Assembly: GCA_964432985.1 (NCBI GenBank) | Contig: CAYSPT010000012.1 | Coordinates: 35,439 to 99,438 of the forward strand | DNA length: 64,000 nucleotides | DNA from: CAYSPT01 sp964432985 | Lineage (GTDB): Bacteria > Muiribacteriota > CAYSPT01 | Reading direction: 5' to 3' | Shown: piece by piece, positions 33,142 to 42,999 of the stretch | Position numbering within the stretch: position 1 is the first letter of the stretch | Layout of the letters: every line of letters starts with the position of its first letter | Notes under the pieces: model-generated | What the model saw: the letters and a program-made list of their open reading frames with translations, nothing else | Databases searched by the model: none | What the model was told of the DNA's origin: nothing | Position numbers and translations under genes: made by a program

Positions 33142-33948
33142 ATGTCTATTAAAAAACGTTTTGTCCCGAGCCTGGTGCTGTTTCTGGGACTTATTACGGT
33201 CCTTACCTTCCGGCCTGCACCGGCCGCGGGATTTGTTGACGGTCTTAAAGACAAGGCCGGCGAGTACAAGGACACTTACGAGGATGCAAAAGACATTGTT
33301 GATGTAGGAAAAGACGTATGGGACGAAGCCAACGGTCTTTTCGATAAGTTCAACGACGCGATCGATCCCAAGATGAACTCCTACTATCTCGAAATGAAAA
33401 AGAGGGAGATTCAGCGGGCTCTCGACGACTACAACGAAGCCAAGAAATTGTACGAGAGCACCGGATGGTACCGGCCCTTTGCTAAAAGATCGCGGAAAAA
33501 GAAAATGGACGAGGCCCGCGATAAGTACCTTGACCAGGTGGACGCGCTGTCCAAAGCCAAGGTCAATTTCGCCTACGATGTGTGGAAAAACACCGGGAAA
33601 TTCACGTTCTGGCGCGAAGATGACCGAAAAAAAGCCTACAGAAAGGCCCTCAGCGAGCATTGCAATTTCCTGCTCGATTGCGCTGATGAAAAGGTCAAGC
33701 GGACCCGCCGTGAGTACCACGACGAATGGTGCATATTCTTCTGGGCCAAGTTCTCGAAGTGGCGCGCTTACGAGGACGCCAGAGAAGACTACGAGGACGC
33801 CCGCGACGAAGTCACCTACCTGCAGGGGCGTGAAGGACTTCTTGCAGATGACGACTGGGCCGCCGAAAAAGCAACCAGGCACCTACAGCAAGCACAACCC
33901 GCCGGAGAGGTTAAAAGCATCGGGATAGACCGGCCGGGAGATATGTAA
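33142..33948 (+). CDS. Secreted helical protein of unknown function
   Basis: 268 residues from ATG 33142 (AAAGGA upstream; an earlier TTG at 33118 is less likely). A Sec signal (FVPSLVLFLGLITVLTF, cleavage near PAAG) precedes a highly charged, almost all-helical mature protein (GLKDKAGEYKDTYEDAKDIV and DARDEYEDARDEV-like runs), with several Trp residues (GWYRPF, FWREDD, FFWAKFSKW) at regular distances. Only three cysteines are seen. I recognise no family. It is flanked by a copy of the dispersed element and by a hairpin, so it appears to be a single transcription unit. Confidence 0.6.
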   Translation: MSIKKRFVPSLVLFLGLITVLTFRPAPAAGFVDGLKDKAGEYKDTYEDAKDIVDVGKDVWDEANGLFDKFNDAIDPKMNSYYLEMKKREIQRALDDYNEAKKLYESTGWYRPFAKRSRKKKMDEARDKYLDQVDALSKAKVNFAYDVWKNTGKFTFWREDDRKKAYRKALSEHCNFLLDCADEKVKRTRREYHDEWCIFFWAKFSKWRAYEDAREDYEDARDEVTYLQGREGLLADDDWAAEKATRHLQQAQPAGEVKSIGIDRPGDM

Positions 33949-33986
33949 TAGCTGGCAGCTCCGGGGATAGTTTGTTTTCCATAGTT

Positions 33987-34013
33987 AAGTCGGCTGGCAC
34001 TATGCCGCCGGCT
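33987..34013 (+). terminator. Hairpin between convergent genes
   Basis: AAGTCGGC (33987-33994) pairs with GCCGGCTT (34006-34013, one G-T pair), followed on the plus strand by ATTTC. A weak terminator candidate for the secreted helical protein; it reaches the stop of the convergent trmO gene. Confidence 0.4.
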
Positions 34014-34399
34014 TATTTCATGACCGGTTTTATATCCAGCAGCGGCGTTTTGTCCAGGCAGTCGACACCCGTCACGTATATGAGCGTCTTCTCCACAATG
34101 GTAATCTCGACTTCTGCTACACCGATTGGATTTGGACGGTGGGGAGACCTCAGGGCAAAGGAACCTGTTATCTGGCCGCTCCCCTTGGCCTGCTGGATCA
34201 ACAGATCTCTCTTGGCCCGGTCAAGCCAGTAGAGAATCTGGATACGGTCACCTTCATTTAACCCCATGAGCGCTTTTCTGAACGGCTTGTGTATCTCTAT
34301 AGCGCATTCGGGACCGCCCCCCGAAACGTTGCGGGGGCAGTCTTTCAGCTTCTTGTACGGGGTCCTGATACGGCCGATAAAAAGTACGTAATCAGCCAT
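34013..34399 (-). CDS. trmO: tRNA (N6-threonylcarbamoyladenosine37-N6)-methyltransferase TrmO (TsaA/YaeB) family
   Basis: 128 residues, the short core form of the family. Signature segments are IGRIRTPYKKLKDCPRNV, FALRSPHRPNPIGVAEVEI (the RSPHRPNPIG motif that contacts SAM) and GVDCLDKTPLLDIKP. TrmO methylates t6A37 of tRNA using SAM. The longer bacterial enzymes carry an extra C-terminal domain, absent here. An ATG at 34399 with GGAGGTACTC-type ribosome site (GGAGG in the minus strand before the start) supports the start. Confidence 0.88.
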   Translation of the reverse strand: MADYVLFIGRIRTPYKKLKDCPRNVSGGGPECAIEIHKPFRKALMGLNEGDRIQILYWLDRAKRDLLIQQAKGSGQITGSFALRSPHRPNPIGVAEVEITIVEKTLIYVTGVDCLDKTPLLDIKPVMK

Positions 34400-34568
34400 T
34401 GAGTACCTCCCTAAAGCTTGTGAACAACTATCTTGAGGGCTCGCGGCGCCCCGGTGAAAATCCTGCCTGGAAAAGCGTGCATACTACTGAATGTTACCAC
34501 AAGCGCTTTCCTGCCCTCTGGTTTTATTCTGTATTTGTGGCCTCTTTCTTTATGTGAACACGCTTTTA

Positions 34569-36623
34569 TCATCGTTTCTGAAGATTATGTACCTTCTCCC
34601 GGCAGACTGCGGCTTCGGCAGTCATGCCCCCCTGCTCGTAGGCGTCTCCCAGGTCGCTCCAGGCATCCCGGTAAGCGGGCCAAAACTCCACCGCCTGTTT
34701 TAGTGCATCAATGGCTTCGGGAACGTTACCCTTCTCCAGGTGGAGAAGTCCCATAGTGTCGTACACGAACGGGTTGCTGTCACCCGTTGCCAGCGCATTT
34801 TTGATACTGCTCCAGGCCTCCTCCATCCTGTTCATTCCCCGATACGCCAGGGCCATATTGTTGTGGATGGTTGAATTCAGCGGGTTAAGCGCTGCTGCCT
34901 GCTGGTAGCAGATAACAGCCTGCTCGAATTCGTTTTTTAGCAAATTGCAGTTGCCCAGGTTGAGATAGGCCGGCGCGTAGTCAGGTTTGTGCTCCAGGGA
35001 TTTCTTGTAATGGGTCATGGCCAGGTCTGTCTGCCCTCGTTCCCAGTAAGCATTGGCCAGGCTCCAGTTGGCTTTTCCCAAATCGTCTCCGCACACCCCG
35101 TACGGGTCCACGTTGAACAGCAGTCCCACTATCAACAGCGCCGGGACATACCGCAGCAGGACCGTTTTCCACCTGCCTTCGCGCAGCGCCCGGAACAGGG
35201 AAATCGCCGCAAAACAGGCCAGCACTATGAGAACCGGGACTACCGGAAGACGATAACGGCCGCAGTTGAAAAACAGCACCACCGACAGTATGTAAATCAA
35301 CGCAAACGCCAGCAGCACGTACCGGGATTCCCCCCGTCGGGAGACAGCGCCGTTATCCGGACATTCCTCTCCCGAATCATTCCCTTGATCCGCCGGGTCA
35401 TTCCCGTGGTTCGTTTTTCCACGGCCTGCTACCACCAGCACCAGGCCGATAAATGCCAGCGGACCCACCCCGTGAAAGGTGGCCAGCGGCATGCTCAGAA
35501 TGGTGGATTGGCTCCTTTGAAACTCTACATACTTGACGTTGCTGATCTCAGGGCCCAGCCAGAATATAAACGCTTTTTTAATCGACAGCACGGCGGCGGA
35601 AAGCAGGTCATCTTTCCATAACTCCATTCCTTTGTTAAACCAGTACCGTGACACTTCCGAAGGAAGGAGGCGCCGCCCGGTCTCCTTTTCCGCCTGGCTT
35701 TTGGAAAAGAGCCACACGGTGTCCCGGTACTTCCCGTGAAACGGGTAGTACCCGGGAACAGGGGTATACACTCCCGTGGACCGGGAGTTGTTACCGATAT
35801 AGAAATTAATACCGGCCTGTGATGAGATAAGAACCAGGTCACCACTAACCAGGTAGTTGCACAGAGTCACCGGAAGAATGACAGCTCCCATAAACAAGGC
35901 AAATACAGCCAACTGTTTGACCGTCCTCGCCCTGGCACTGCGGTACCGAAACGCGCGTATACCCAACCACAGTATCAGGAAGGCTGCGAAAAGCAATATA
36001 TTGGGACGGATGATCGCGGCCATGGCACAAAGAAATCCGGCCTGCGCCCACCGGCGCGCGGCCCCGGGCCCAGGAGATGTCCGTTGGGGCCCAGGTTGTG
36101 TCTGTCCGGAAACCGGTGGCCGCCTGGAAGGCGGCAAACAATCCCAGGCCTTAAGCAACGACAGGAGAAATGCCAGCAGGAAAAAGATAAACAACCCATC
36201 CATGAGAAGGGTGCCTTCGAAGAATATAAAAGGGAAATAAAACGCCGATACCGCCGCCGCCGCCAGGCCGCACGTGGTCCCGAACGTTCTCTGCCCGATG
36301 AAGTAGATCAGAGCGCAGGAAACGGTCCCCAGAACCATGGTAATGAGCCGTGGGACCAGGTATCCCGGACCGGTGATCATAAAAATCAGCCACAGCCAGA
36401 TCGGATACAGAGGCGCTCTGAACAACGCTTCCTCTGACAGAGGTTTTCCCTGGATAAGCTCCATGGCCCGGTTGATGTAGAACTGCTCATCGATGACGGG
36501 GGTGTCGAAAAACGGGCCGCGGATAACCTCTGCCAGGTACAGAAACCGAATGATCGCGGCACAAGCAATGATCCAGAATAGAATCCGCCTGCTGCCGGAT
36601 CGGGACCGGATGTTCATCTTCAT
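34569..36623 (-). CDS. GT39-type (ArnT/PMT) membrane glycosyltransferase with C-terminal TPRs
   Basis: 684 residues. About 11-12 hydrophobic segments fill residues 12-510. The first periplasmic loop has the acidic pair typical of polyprenyl-phosphate-dependent GT-C enzymes (DTPVIDEQFYINRAMELI, Asp45-Glu46). From about 525 to 680 there are four or five TPRs (ANAYWERGQTDLAMTHYKKS, AVICYQQAAALNPLNSTIHN). The enzyme would transfer a sugar from a lipid carrier to a protein or lipid outside the membrane, with the TPRs in the periplasm for acceptor binding. It follows the GH65/HAD operon by 13 bases on the same strand. The 170 bases between it and trmO hold no gene. Confidence 0.8.
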   Translation of the reverse strand: MKMNIRSRSGSRRILFWIIACAAIIRFLYLAEVIRGPFFDTPVIDEQFYINRAMELIQGKPLSEEALFRAPLYPIWLWLIFMITGPGYLVPRLITMVLGTVSCALIYFIGQRTFGTTCGLAAAAVSAFYFPFIFFEGTLLMDGLFIFFLLAFLLSLLKAWDCLPPSRRPPVSGQTQPGPQRTSPGPGAARRWAQAGFLCAMAAIIRPNILLFAAFLILWLGIRAFRYRSARARTVKQLAVFALFMGAVILPVTLCNYLVSGDLVLISSQAGINFYIGNNSRSTGVYTPVPGYYPFHGKYRDTVWLFSKSQAEKETGRRLLPSEVSRYWFNKGMELWKDDLLSAAVLSIKKAFIFWLGPEISNVKYVEFQRSQSTILSMPLATFHGVGPLAFIGLVLVVAGRGKTNHGNDPADQGNDSGEECPDNGAVSRRGESRYVLLAFALIYILSVVLFFNCGRYRLPVVPVLIVLACFAAISLFRALREGRWKTVLLRYVPALLIVGLLFNVDPYGVCGDDLGKANWSLANAYWERGQTDLAMTHYKKSLEHKPDYAPAYLNLGNCNLLKNEFEQAVICYQQAAALNPLNSTIHNNMALAYRGMNRMEEAWSSIKNALATGDSNPFVYDTMGLLHLEKGNVPEAIDALKQAVEFWPAYRDAWSDLGDAYEQGGMTAEAAVCREKVHNLQKR

Positions 36624-36636
36624 GGGAAACCGCCGG

Positions 36637-39066
36637 TCATTTCTTTGTTTTTCGGTTATTGGCCTTCTTTTTCAGTGAAATTTCGATACATTCTCCCGGC
36701 AGGCTGTAGTGAAGGTGCCCCTTATACTCGATGGGAATCAGCACCGGGGCATGGACTTCGATCAACGCCTTTTCTTTGGTAAAGGTGAACGACACCCAGG
36801 TCCTTTTGTACAGCAGCTTCATTTTCAGCCGGGTCCACTTTGCCGGCAGGCGGGGCTTGATAACGATTCGGTCTTCCAGGAAATCAATTCCTCCGAAACC
36901 GCGCATAACGATGTCGATGGAGCCCCCCATGACGCCGGTGTGGATTCCCTCGGGGGTGGTTCCCCCCTGGGTGTCGTAGATATCCGACTTGAGAATATCC
37001 TGACACCACTTCCAGGCCAGGGCGTAGCGGTGAAGCCTCCAGGCCACCACGCAGTGGACGACCCGGCTGAGGGTGGAGCCGTGCGAGGTGCGCTGCACAT
37101 AGTACTCGTAGTTGTCTTTCATCATCGTGCGGTAATGCTCGTACCCAAGCCTGATCAGGATATCGTGTACCACACTCATGGGGAGCAGGTAGAACAGCAT
37201 GAGGGTGTCCGCCTGTTTGGCCACCTTGTAGTCATCCGGTGATTTACCTTCAGCCTTCAACAAACGATCCATGCGGTGGATGTTCTCATACTTTTCCCGA
37301 TACCCGTCCCAGTCCAGTTCCTCCAGGTCGAAGTACCCGTCGAACTGGCTGATGATACCGTCATCGCTTATGACCACATTCATCTTCCGGGTAATTTTGT
37401 CCATCCGGTCCAGGTCCTTCGGCGTCAGGTCGAGCTTTCTCATCAACCGGAGAATCTCCTTGCCCGGCAGAATAGTCAGGCACTCTTCCGCCTTGAGCAG
37501 CAGCCAGACAATCATGATGTTGGTGTAGGCGTTATCTTTCAGACCGGGCTCTTTCGAGCCGGGCAGCTTTTCATGAAACTCGTCCGGTCCCATGACGCCT
37601 TCGGTGTGGTACCGCCCGTCATTCTCGTCGTAAGTGACCATGCTGGCGAAAAACTGCGCGATGGACAACAGCACCTCGGCTCCGTACTGGATGAGAAATT
37701 CTTTGTCCCCCACCTTCTTGTAGTAATCCCACGCGTTGTAGGCAATAGCCAGAGAGACGTGCCGCTGCCGGCGGCTGAGGTCCGGCCCCCACTTACCGGA
37801 GACCGGGTTGAGGTGTACCTCCTGGGTTTCCTCCTCACCGGTGGAGCCGCTCTGCCAGGGGAACATCGCCCCCCGGTAACCGTTCTCGGCGGCGTACTTC
37901 CGGGCCTCGGAAAGGCGGCGGTACCGGTACTTGATCAGGCCCCGGGAAACCGCAGGAAGCTGCAGGTTGTAGAAGGGCATGATGTACATGGTATCCCAGA
38001 AAATGTGTCCCCGGTAGGCTTCGCCGTGCAGACCCCGGGCGGGCAGGCTCACGTCCAGTTCGGCAGTGTGATGGGACGCGGTCTGGAGCAGGTGAAAGGT
38101 GTGCAGCCGCAGCGCCTGCTGCGAAAACGGATCACCGCTGATCTCCAGGTCGAACTTGTCCCACAGGTCGTGCCAGATCCCGGAATGCTTCTTGAGAATC
38201 GATTCGAAACGCCTCGGTTTGCGCACCAGGGTAGCGGCCGCCCCGACCACGTCGTCCACACCTTCATCCCTGGACGAGTAAACAGCAACGTTCTTCTCAA
38301 CGGTATACGTCTTTCCCTTTTGTGCCTGGACGGAAAACTCGCAGCCGATTTTCTCCTTTTCCTGCAGGATACCGAACTTCGGTTTTATCTCCCGGCGGCC
38401 CTGAAACAACCGCACTCTGGCAGCCTCGCACACTTCGATTCGGGACTGATTGGTGCGCATGGACAGAAAGATTATCCCGGATCCGAAGGTCCCCGAAGCC
38501 ATCGGGGTCCAGTGTTTGGAGCTGAGCTGCCGGTACCGTTTCACTCCGTAGTTGGTGACCGATCCGTCCAGTTCCGCCCTGAACGTAACCGACGCGCTGT
38601 AATTCACCGGTGTAACACTGTATTCCAGGGCTCCCCGATGGGGATCGGCCATGCTGACAATGCGCCGGGTGACCACCTTGGTTTTCCGCCCTTCTTTATC
38701 GCTGAAGGTCACCTTCCTGACCAGGACTCCGTTCAGCATATCGAGTTCCTGCTCGTACTGCCGGCAGATGACTTTCGCCGGGTTGAACCAATCACCGTCC
38801 CCTATTTTAAAGGTCTGAAAAACCCAGTTAGGACAGTTGACCAGGTCTTCGTTATAAATGGTCCGCCCGGCCATCTCGGTGCCCAGCTTGTTGTAAAGGC
38901 CGGCCATGTAGGTCCCGGGATAGTGAGGATCGTCGGCCCTCACCTCGGGGGAGGCCCCCCGGGTGGCGAAGTATCCGTTTCCCAGGGTGCACAGGGCTTC
39001 GCGCAGTCCTTCTTCGTCAGGATCATACCCCTTGTAAACGAGACTCCACAACGGTGACTTTTTCAT
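36637..39066 (-). CDS. Glycoside hydrolase family 65 protein (disaccharide phosphorylase), copy A
   Basis: 809 residues. GH65 features: an N-terminal beta domain, GEAYRGHIFWDTMYIMPFY (linker/catalytic barrel start), FPWQSGSTGEEETQEVHLNP, and the general acid in GVMGPDEFHEKLPG (Glu near residue 493), then AYTNIMIVWLLLKAEE and TSHGSTLSRVVHCVVAWRL. GH65 enzymes cleave trehalose, maltose, kojibiose or similar alpha-glucosides with phosphate to give beta-glucose-1-phosphate. It lies next to a beta-phosphoglucomutase fusion that would use that product. The aglycone specificity cannot be told from the sequence; a trehalose phosphorylase role fits the context. Confidence 0.88.
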   Translation of the reverse strand: MKKSPLWSLVYKGYDPDEEGLREALCTLGNGYFATRGASPEVRADDPHYPGTYMAGLYNKLGTEMAGRTIYNEDLVNCPNWVFQTFKIGDGDWFNPAKVICRQYEQELDMLNGVLVRKVTFSDKEGRKTKVVTRRIVSMADPHRGALEYSVTPVNYSASVTFRAELDGSVTNYGVKRYRQLSSKHWTPMASGTFGSGIIFLSMRTNQSRIEVCEAARVRLFQGRREIKPKFGILQEKEKIGCEFSVQAQKGKTYTVEKNVAVYSSRDEGVDDVVGAAATLVRKPRRFESILKKHSGIWHDLWDKFDLEISGDPFSQQALRLHTFHLLQTASHHTAELDVSLPARGLHGEAYRGHIFWDTMYIMPFYNLQLPAVSRGLIKYRYRRLSEARKYAAENGYRGAMFPWQSGSTGEEETQEVHLNPVSGKWGPDLSRRQRHVSLAIAYNAWDYYKKVGDKEFLIQYGAEVLLSIAQFFASMVTYDENDGRYHTEGVMGPDEFHEKLPGSKEPGLKDNAYTNIMIVWLLLKAEECLTILPGKEILRLMRKLDLTPKDLDRMDKITRKMNVVISDDGIISQFDGYFDLEELDWDGYREKYENIHRMDRLLKAEGKSPDDYKVAKQADTLMLFYLLPMSVVHDILIRLGYEHYRTMMKDNYEYYVQRTSHGSTLSRVVHCVVAWRLHRYALAWKWCQDILKSDIYDTQGGTTPEGIHTGVMGGSIDIVMRGFGGIDFLEDRIVIKPRLPAKWTRLKMKLLYKRTWVSFTFTKEKALIEVHAPVLIPIEYKGHLHYSLPGECIEISLKKKANNRKTKK

Positions 39067-39081
39067 CAGGCTTCCTTTCCG

Positions 39082-40647
39082 TTATCCTGCCGCTTTGTTT
39101 TCAGCTTCGCTTTCCTCCAGTATTTTCTCGAACAGGCGTCGTATGTCATCGGGGGTCGAAACCTGGAAATCCGCTGACGAAGGTTTCGAATGGTCGCACA
39201 CCAGTATCCCCGTCCCCCTGGTGCGGACTACCCGGAAGGCATCCTCGTCGGTGGTGTCGTCACCGATGTACACGATGGAGTGCTTATCCCACGAAAGGTT
39301 CAGCGCTTTCATGATCCAGCGGATGGCTTTTCCCTTGTTCCAATCCATGGCAGGCAGTATTTCGAATACCTTCTTTCCGTGCATCAACCGGAAGGACGGG
39401 TTCTCATCCACCAGCTTGTCCACAAAGAGTTTGATCTCGGGCAGATACGTTTCTTCGTCCACCAGCCGGTAGTGTACGGCCACGCTGAACTTCTTTTCCT
39501 CCACCAGGAGTCCGGGGATACCGCCCAGGTTCTCTTTCAGTTTGCGTATCAGCACATCCACCAGGGGAATCATGTCTTTGACCGTCGGATTAATCATAGA
39601 AAAACCGGGGCCCAAAATGTCGAATCCGTGGCTGCCGGCGTAGAAGAATCCCTCGATGGCTACCAGATTCTCTACGTCCTCCCGCTGGCGTCCGCTGACC
39701 ACTGCCGTGGTGTAGGTTGCCGCCAGACGGCAGATCACCTCCCGCATCTCATCGGAGAGAACAGCCAGGTCGGGACGGCTCACGATCGGAGTGAGCGTAC
39801 CGTCGTAATCCAGGAATAATACTGGTTTTTTATCTGAAAGAAAGACGTTTTTAGCCTTCTTCTCCCAAACGTCAAACAGGTCCTCAGGAGTACGGAGGAA
39901 CCACGCTTCAACTTTATCAATGCTGAATTCCTCCAGGTCCCGCACCACCAGGTCGGCCCCGTTATCGAGCAGCTCCTGCTCGTTGTCCTCCCGGGCCACA
40001 CCCAGCACCAGACCGAATCCACCGTTACGGCCGGCGGCCACTCCGGAAGAGGCGTCTTCCACCACCACCGACGTGGCTGGAACGGCACCCACATTGGCTG
40101 CGGCGGTGACGAAAATATCCCCCTCGGGCTTACCCTGCAGCCCTTGTTCCGCCGACACCACCCCATCCACCCGGGTTTCAAACAACTCGGCGATACCTGC
40201 TGCTTCGAGGATGTCCCGGCAGTTCTTGGACGACGAAGCGACACCAACCGCAATGCCGGCCTTTTTCAGGGATTGGATGAAGCTAACCGTAGATGGAAAG
40301 ACCGCCACTCCCTGCGATTTAAGAACTTCCCGGAGCTTTATGTTCTTCTTGTTCCCCAGACCGCACACGGTTTCCCTGTCCGGCGGGTCCGAAGGATCAC
40401 CGAAAGGGATGTTGATGCCGCGGGAGGAGAGGAAATCCTTGACCCCGTTATAGCGGGGTTTTCCGTCCACGTACGGCAAATAATCTCCCTCGTGGGTAAA
40501 CTCCCGGAAAGACTCCCCGTCGCGCTGCGCACGCATCTTCATGTATTCGTCGAACATTTCTTTCCAGGCGTTGGCGTGAACCACCGCTGTTTTGGTAACT
40601 ACTCCGTCCATGTCGAAGATCACTGCGTCAAAGGAATAGCTGGTCAT
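39082..40647 (-). CDS. Fused beta-phosphoglucomutase and trehalose-6-phosphate phosphatase
   Basis: 521 residues with two HAD domains. Domain 1 (about 1-250) is beta-phosphoglucomutase-like: FDMDGVVTKTAVVHANAWK (DMD at 12-14), VGVASSSKNCRDIL, VVVEDASSGVAAGRNGGFG. Domain 2 (about 268-510) is an OtsB-type trehalose phosphatase: LFLDYDGTLTPIVSRPDLAV, TTAVVSGRQREDVENLV, SHGFDILGPG, and GDDTTDEDAFRVVR. So one chain could convert beta-glucose-1-phosphate to glucose-6-phosphate and dephosphorylate trehalose-6-phosphate. It overlaps the upstream GH65 gene by 4 bases (ATGA) and is followed 15 bases later by the other, so all three are coexpressed. Trehalose-6-phosphate synthase is not in the window. 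Confidence 0.88.
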   Translation of the reverse strand: MTSYSFDAVIFDMDGVVTKTAVVHANAWKEMFDEYMKMRAQRDGESFREFTHEGDYLPYVDGKPRYNGVKDFLSSRGINIPFGDPSDPPDRETVCGLGNKKNIKLREVLKSQGVAVFPSTVSFIQSLKKAGIAVGVASSSKNCRDILEAAGIAELFETRVDGVVSAEQGLQGKPEGDIFVTAAANVGAVPATSVVVEDASSGVAAGRNGGFGLVLGVAREDNEQELLDNGADLVVRDLEEFSIDKVEAWFLRTPEDLFDVWEKKAKNVFLSDKKPVLFLDYDGTLTPIVSRPDLAVLSDEMREVICRLAATYTTAVVSGRQREDVENLVAIEGFFYAGSHGFDILGPGFSMINPTVKDMIPLVDVLIRKLKENLGGIPGLLVEEKKFSVAVHYRLVDEETYLPEIKLFVDKLVDENPSFRLMHGKKVFEILPAMDWNKGKAIRWIMKALNLSWDKHSIVYIGDDTTDEDAFRVVRTRGTGILVCDHSKPSSADFQVSTPDDIRRLFEKILEESEAENKAAG

Positions 40648-42959
40648 GTTTCTTCCTCCTTATTAAATGAATACCATTTATCAGGTTTTATAGTTTGAAG
40701 TGTACCGTAGATACCGATGATTTCTTCCCCTGTGCCGCCGGAAGGCGCGATCCTGGCCGAAATAGCATCATCCGTTATTTTAAAGGTTATTTCCCGGCCC
40801 TTCCAGGCCAGCGTGAACATCATTTTGGTCCAGGTTTCGGGTAAATGCGGATCGAGCCACAACTGCCCATACCGCATCCGCACCCCACCGAATCCGAACA
40901 CGGCTGCCTGCCAGGTCCCCCCCAGGCTGGCGGCGTGAATACCATCGCCGGTGTTTCCGTTGACGTCGTCGATGTCCATCCGGACGGCGGATGAAAACAA
41001 CCGGTACGCTTCATGGATGTCACCGATTTCGCTTGCCACAATAGCGCTTATAGACGGACTCAGTGATGAGTGGTGCACCGTACGCTTCCGGTAAAAACGG
41101 TAATTGACCTCTTTTTTGTCACGTTCGAACCACTCATCGAGCAGATACAGCATCATGACCACGTCCGCCTGCTTAAGCAGCGTGGTCTGCTGCAAATCCT
41201 TGTGCCGAACGTGTTCGGGTATAAGCGGCAGGCCGTTTTCACCCCACTCATCCAGCACCACGTCTTCCAGGTCACTGTACCCGTCGAACTGCTCGATTAC
41301 TCCTTCGGGGGTGATTGTAAATTTCATCCCGGTGGCTATCTGCTCCCACTGCTTGACTTCATCTTCCATCAGAGCAAGCATATTACACATTTGTTTACCC
41401 TGCGACCGCTGCTGCTTCATAATCGAAAAATACCCGGCCGCCGTCACCAGGTTCCACAGGGCGAGATAGTTGGTGTAGGCGTTGTTGTTGACATCCTCAT
41501 GGTACTCGTCGGGGCCGATTACGTGCTTGATCTCGTAAGTATCCTTCTTACGGTTGTAATGTACCCGCGACGCCCAGAAGCGGGCCGTCTCGAATATGAT
41601 TTCATACCCGCAGTCACGCAAAAACGGGGTGTCCCCGGTAGCCGAAATATACTGGTGTAGAGCATAGGCGATATCTGCCGTGATGTGATGCTCGTATTGC
41701 TGGGTGTAGATGCCGGTTACCTTTCCATCGGGATGACGCCACCATTCGGGTGTTTCTTCATCCCCTGTGTCCGCCGATTCCCAGGGAAACTTCGCGCCCT
41801 GGTACTGCTCCAGCCGTGCCAGCTCGCGGGCAGCATCCAGGCGTTCGTAACGGTATTCAAGCATGCTCTTGGCAATACCGGGAAAGGTGAACAGGAAAAA
41901 TGGCAGAATGAATATCTCTGTGTCCCAGAATACGTGGCCCCGATAACCTTCCCCGCTCAAGGACTTGGCGCCGATACTGGAGAAACCCCCGTCATCGAGC
42001 CCGCAAATAAGCATGTGGTAGATGTTGAACCGCAGGCACCGCTGCGTTTCGTCATCGCCGGTTATGGCCACATCGGTCATGGCCCACAATTTCTGCCACT
42101 GCCGTACGTGGTCGGCCAGCAGGTCGGCGAAGGTCTTTTTCAGCACCCGGTGAAACGTTTGCAGGGCTTGCCGCAACTCCCGTGAATATGTCCGTGAATG
42201 CGGCATATGACGCACGTAGAACACCTTGGTGAGAACAACCTCCTGCCCTTTTTCCAGCAGCAGGGTAAAGATATCGTCGCTGGGAAACACTCTCCGTTTG
42301 CCCGTCTGGTGAGAGACGCTGCTCAGCATGATGACAGTGCGTTTCTTTTCCATCGTGTCCATTACCAGGTTGGTGGTTTTCTTGTCCCTGGTGGTTTCCC
42401 GCAGGAGAAAGTGCTTTTTCCAGCCTTCATTAGAGCCCCCGGCGTTGGCTACCGACGTGTCGATGCCACTGTGGACATCTATGCTGCATCCCGCATCCAT
42501 CGGCGTCAACTCTACCTGGACGACGCCGATGTTTTTATTGTGCATGGAAAGAAACCGGTGCGAGCGAAAATCGTACCGTCGGCCGTTTCGGTCACGGAAC
42601 AGGGTCCGGCGCGACAGGACCGCCCGTTTCAGGTCAAGCGTTCGGTGATGCTCGTCCGCCGTCATGGTAGTCAACCCGATTTTCTCACCATCGGTGAAAA
42701 ACGTGAAGGGAACCGGGTTGGGAAAATTGACCAGGTCGGCAACCTGCGCCGTTTTACGGTCGAAAACGCCGGCGCAGTAGGTTCCCGGACGCGAACCGGC
42801 AGGAGTCTCTTCCAGAACGCCCCGGACGCCTAAATAACCGTTTCCCAGGGCGAACTGGGATTCGCGAATATTCTGGCGAGACGGGTTCCACCCATTCTCT
42901 TCCACTAACCAGAGCGCTTCACTGTTTGAGGAGGAACCCGAAAAATCTGTCATATTCAT
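40644..42959 (-). CDS. Glycoside hydrolase family 65 protein (disaccharide phosphorylase), copy B
   Basis: 771 residues, ATG at 42959 with AAGG six bases upstream. GH65 signatures: SLSGEGYRGHVFWDTEIFIL, GAKFPWESADTGDEETPEWW, VIGPDEYHEDVNNNAYTNYL (catalytic acid Glu near residue 484) and TVHHSSLSPSISAIVAS. It is a diverged paralogue of copy A (36637-39066). First gene of an operon followed by the HAD fusion (ATGA overlap) and copy A. Maltose, trehalose or kojibiose phosphorylase are all possible; two different specificities in one operon would feed one beta-phosphoglucomutase. Confidence 0.88.
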   Translation of the reverse strand: MNMTDFSGSSSNSEALWLVEENGWNPSRQNIRESQFALGNGYLGVRGVLEETPAGSRPGTYCAGVFDRKTAQVADLVNFPNPVPFTFFTDGEKIGLTTMTADEHHRTLDLKRAVLSRRTLFRDRNGRRYDFRSHRFLSMHNKNIGVVQVELTPMDAGCSIDVHSGIDTSVANAGGSNEGWKKHFLLRETTRDKKTTNLVMDTMEKKRTVIMLSSVSHQTGKRRVFPSDDIFTLLLEKGQEVVLTKVFYVRHMPHSRTYSRELRQALQTFHRVLKKTFADLLADHVRQWQKLWAMTDVAITGDDETQRCLRFNIYHMLICGLDDGGFSSIGAKSLSGEGYRGHVFWDTEIFILPFFLFTFPGIAKSMLEYRYERLDAARELARLEQYQGAKFPWESADTGDEETPEWWRHPDGKVTGIYTQQYEHHITADIAYALHQYISATGDTPFLRDCGYEIIFETARFWASRVHYNRKKDTYEIKHVIGPDEYHEDVNNNAYTNYLALWNLVTAAGYFSIMKQQRSQGKQMCNMLALMEDEVKQWEQIATGMKFTITPEGVIEQFDGYSDLEDVVLDEWGENGLPLIPEHVRHKDLQQTTLLKQADVVMMLYLLDEWFERDKKEVNYRFYRKRTVHHSSLSPSISAIVASEIGDIHEAYRLFSSAVRMDIDDVNGNTGDGIHAASLGGTWQAAVFGFGGVRMRYGQLWLDPHLPETWTKMMFTLAWKGREITFKITDDAISARIAPSGGTGEEIIGIYGTLQTIKPDKWYSFNKEEET

Positions 42960-42999
42960 GCAGACCTTTTCATGTCACGATTTCTTCCGGAAGTATAAC

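Noticed and set aside
37276..39057. Long open frame (593 codons) on the plus strand
   Set aside because: It lies entirely antisense to the GH65 gene, which has clear catalytic motifs; the translation is His/Val/Gly-rich with no recognisable family.
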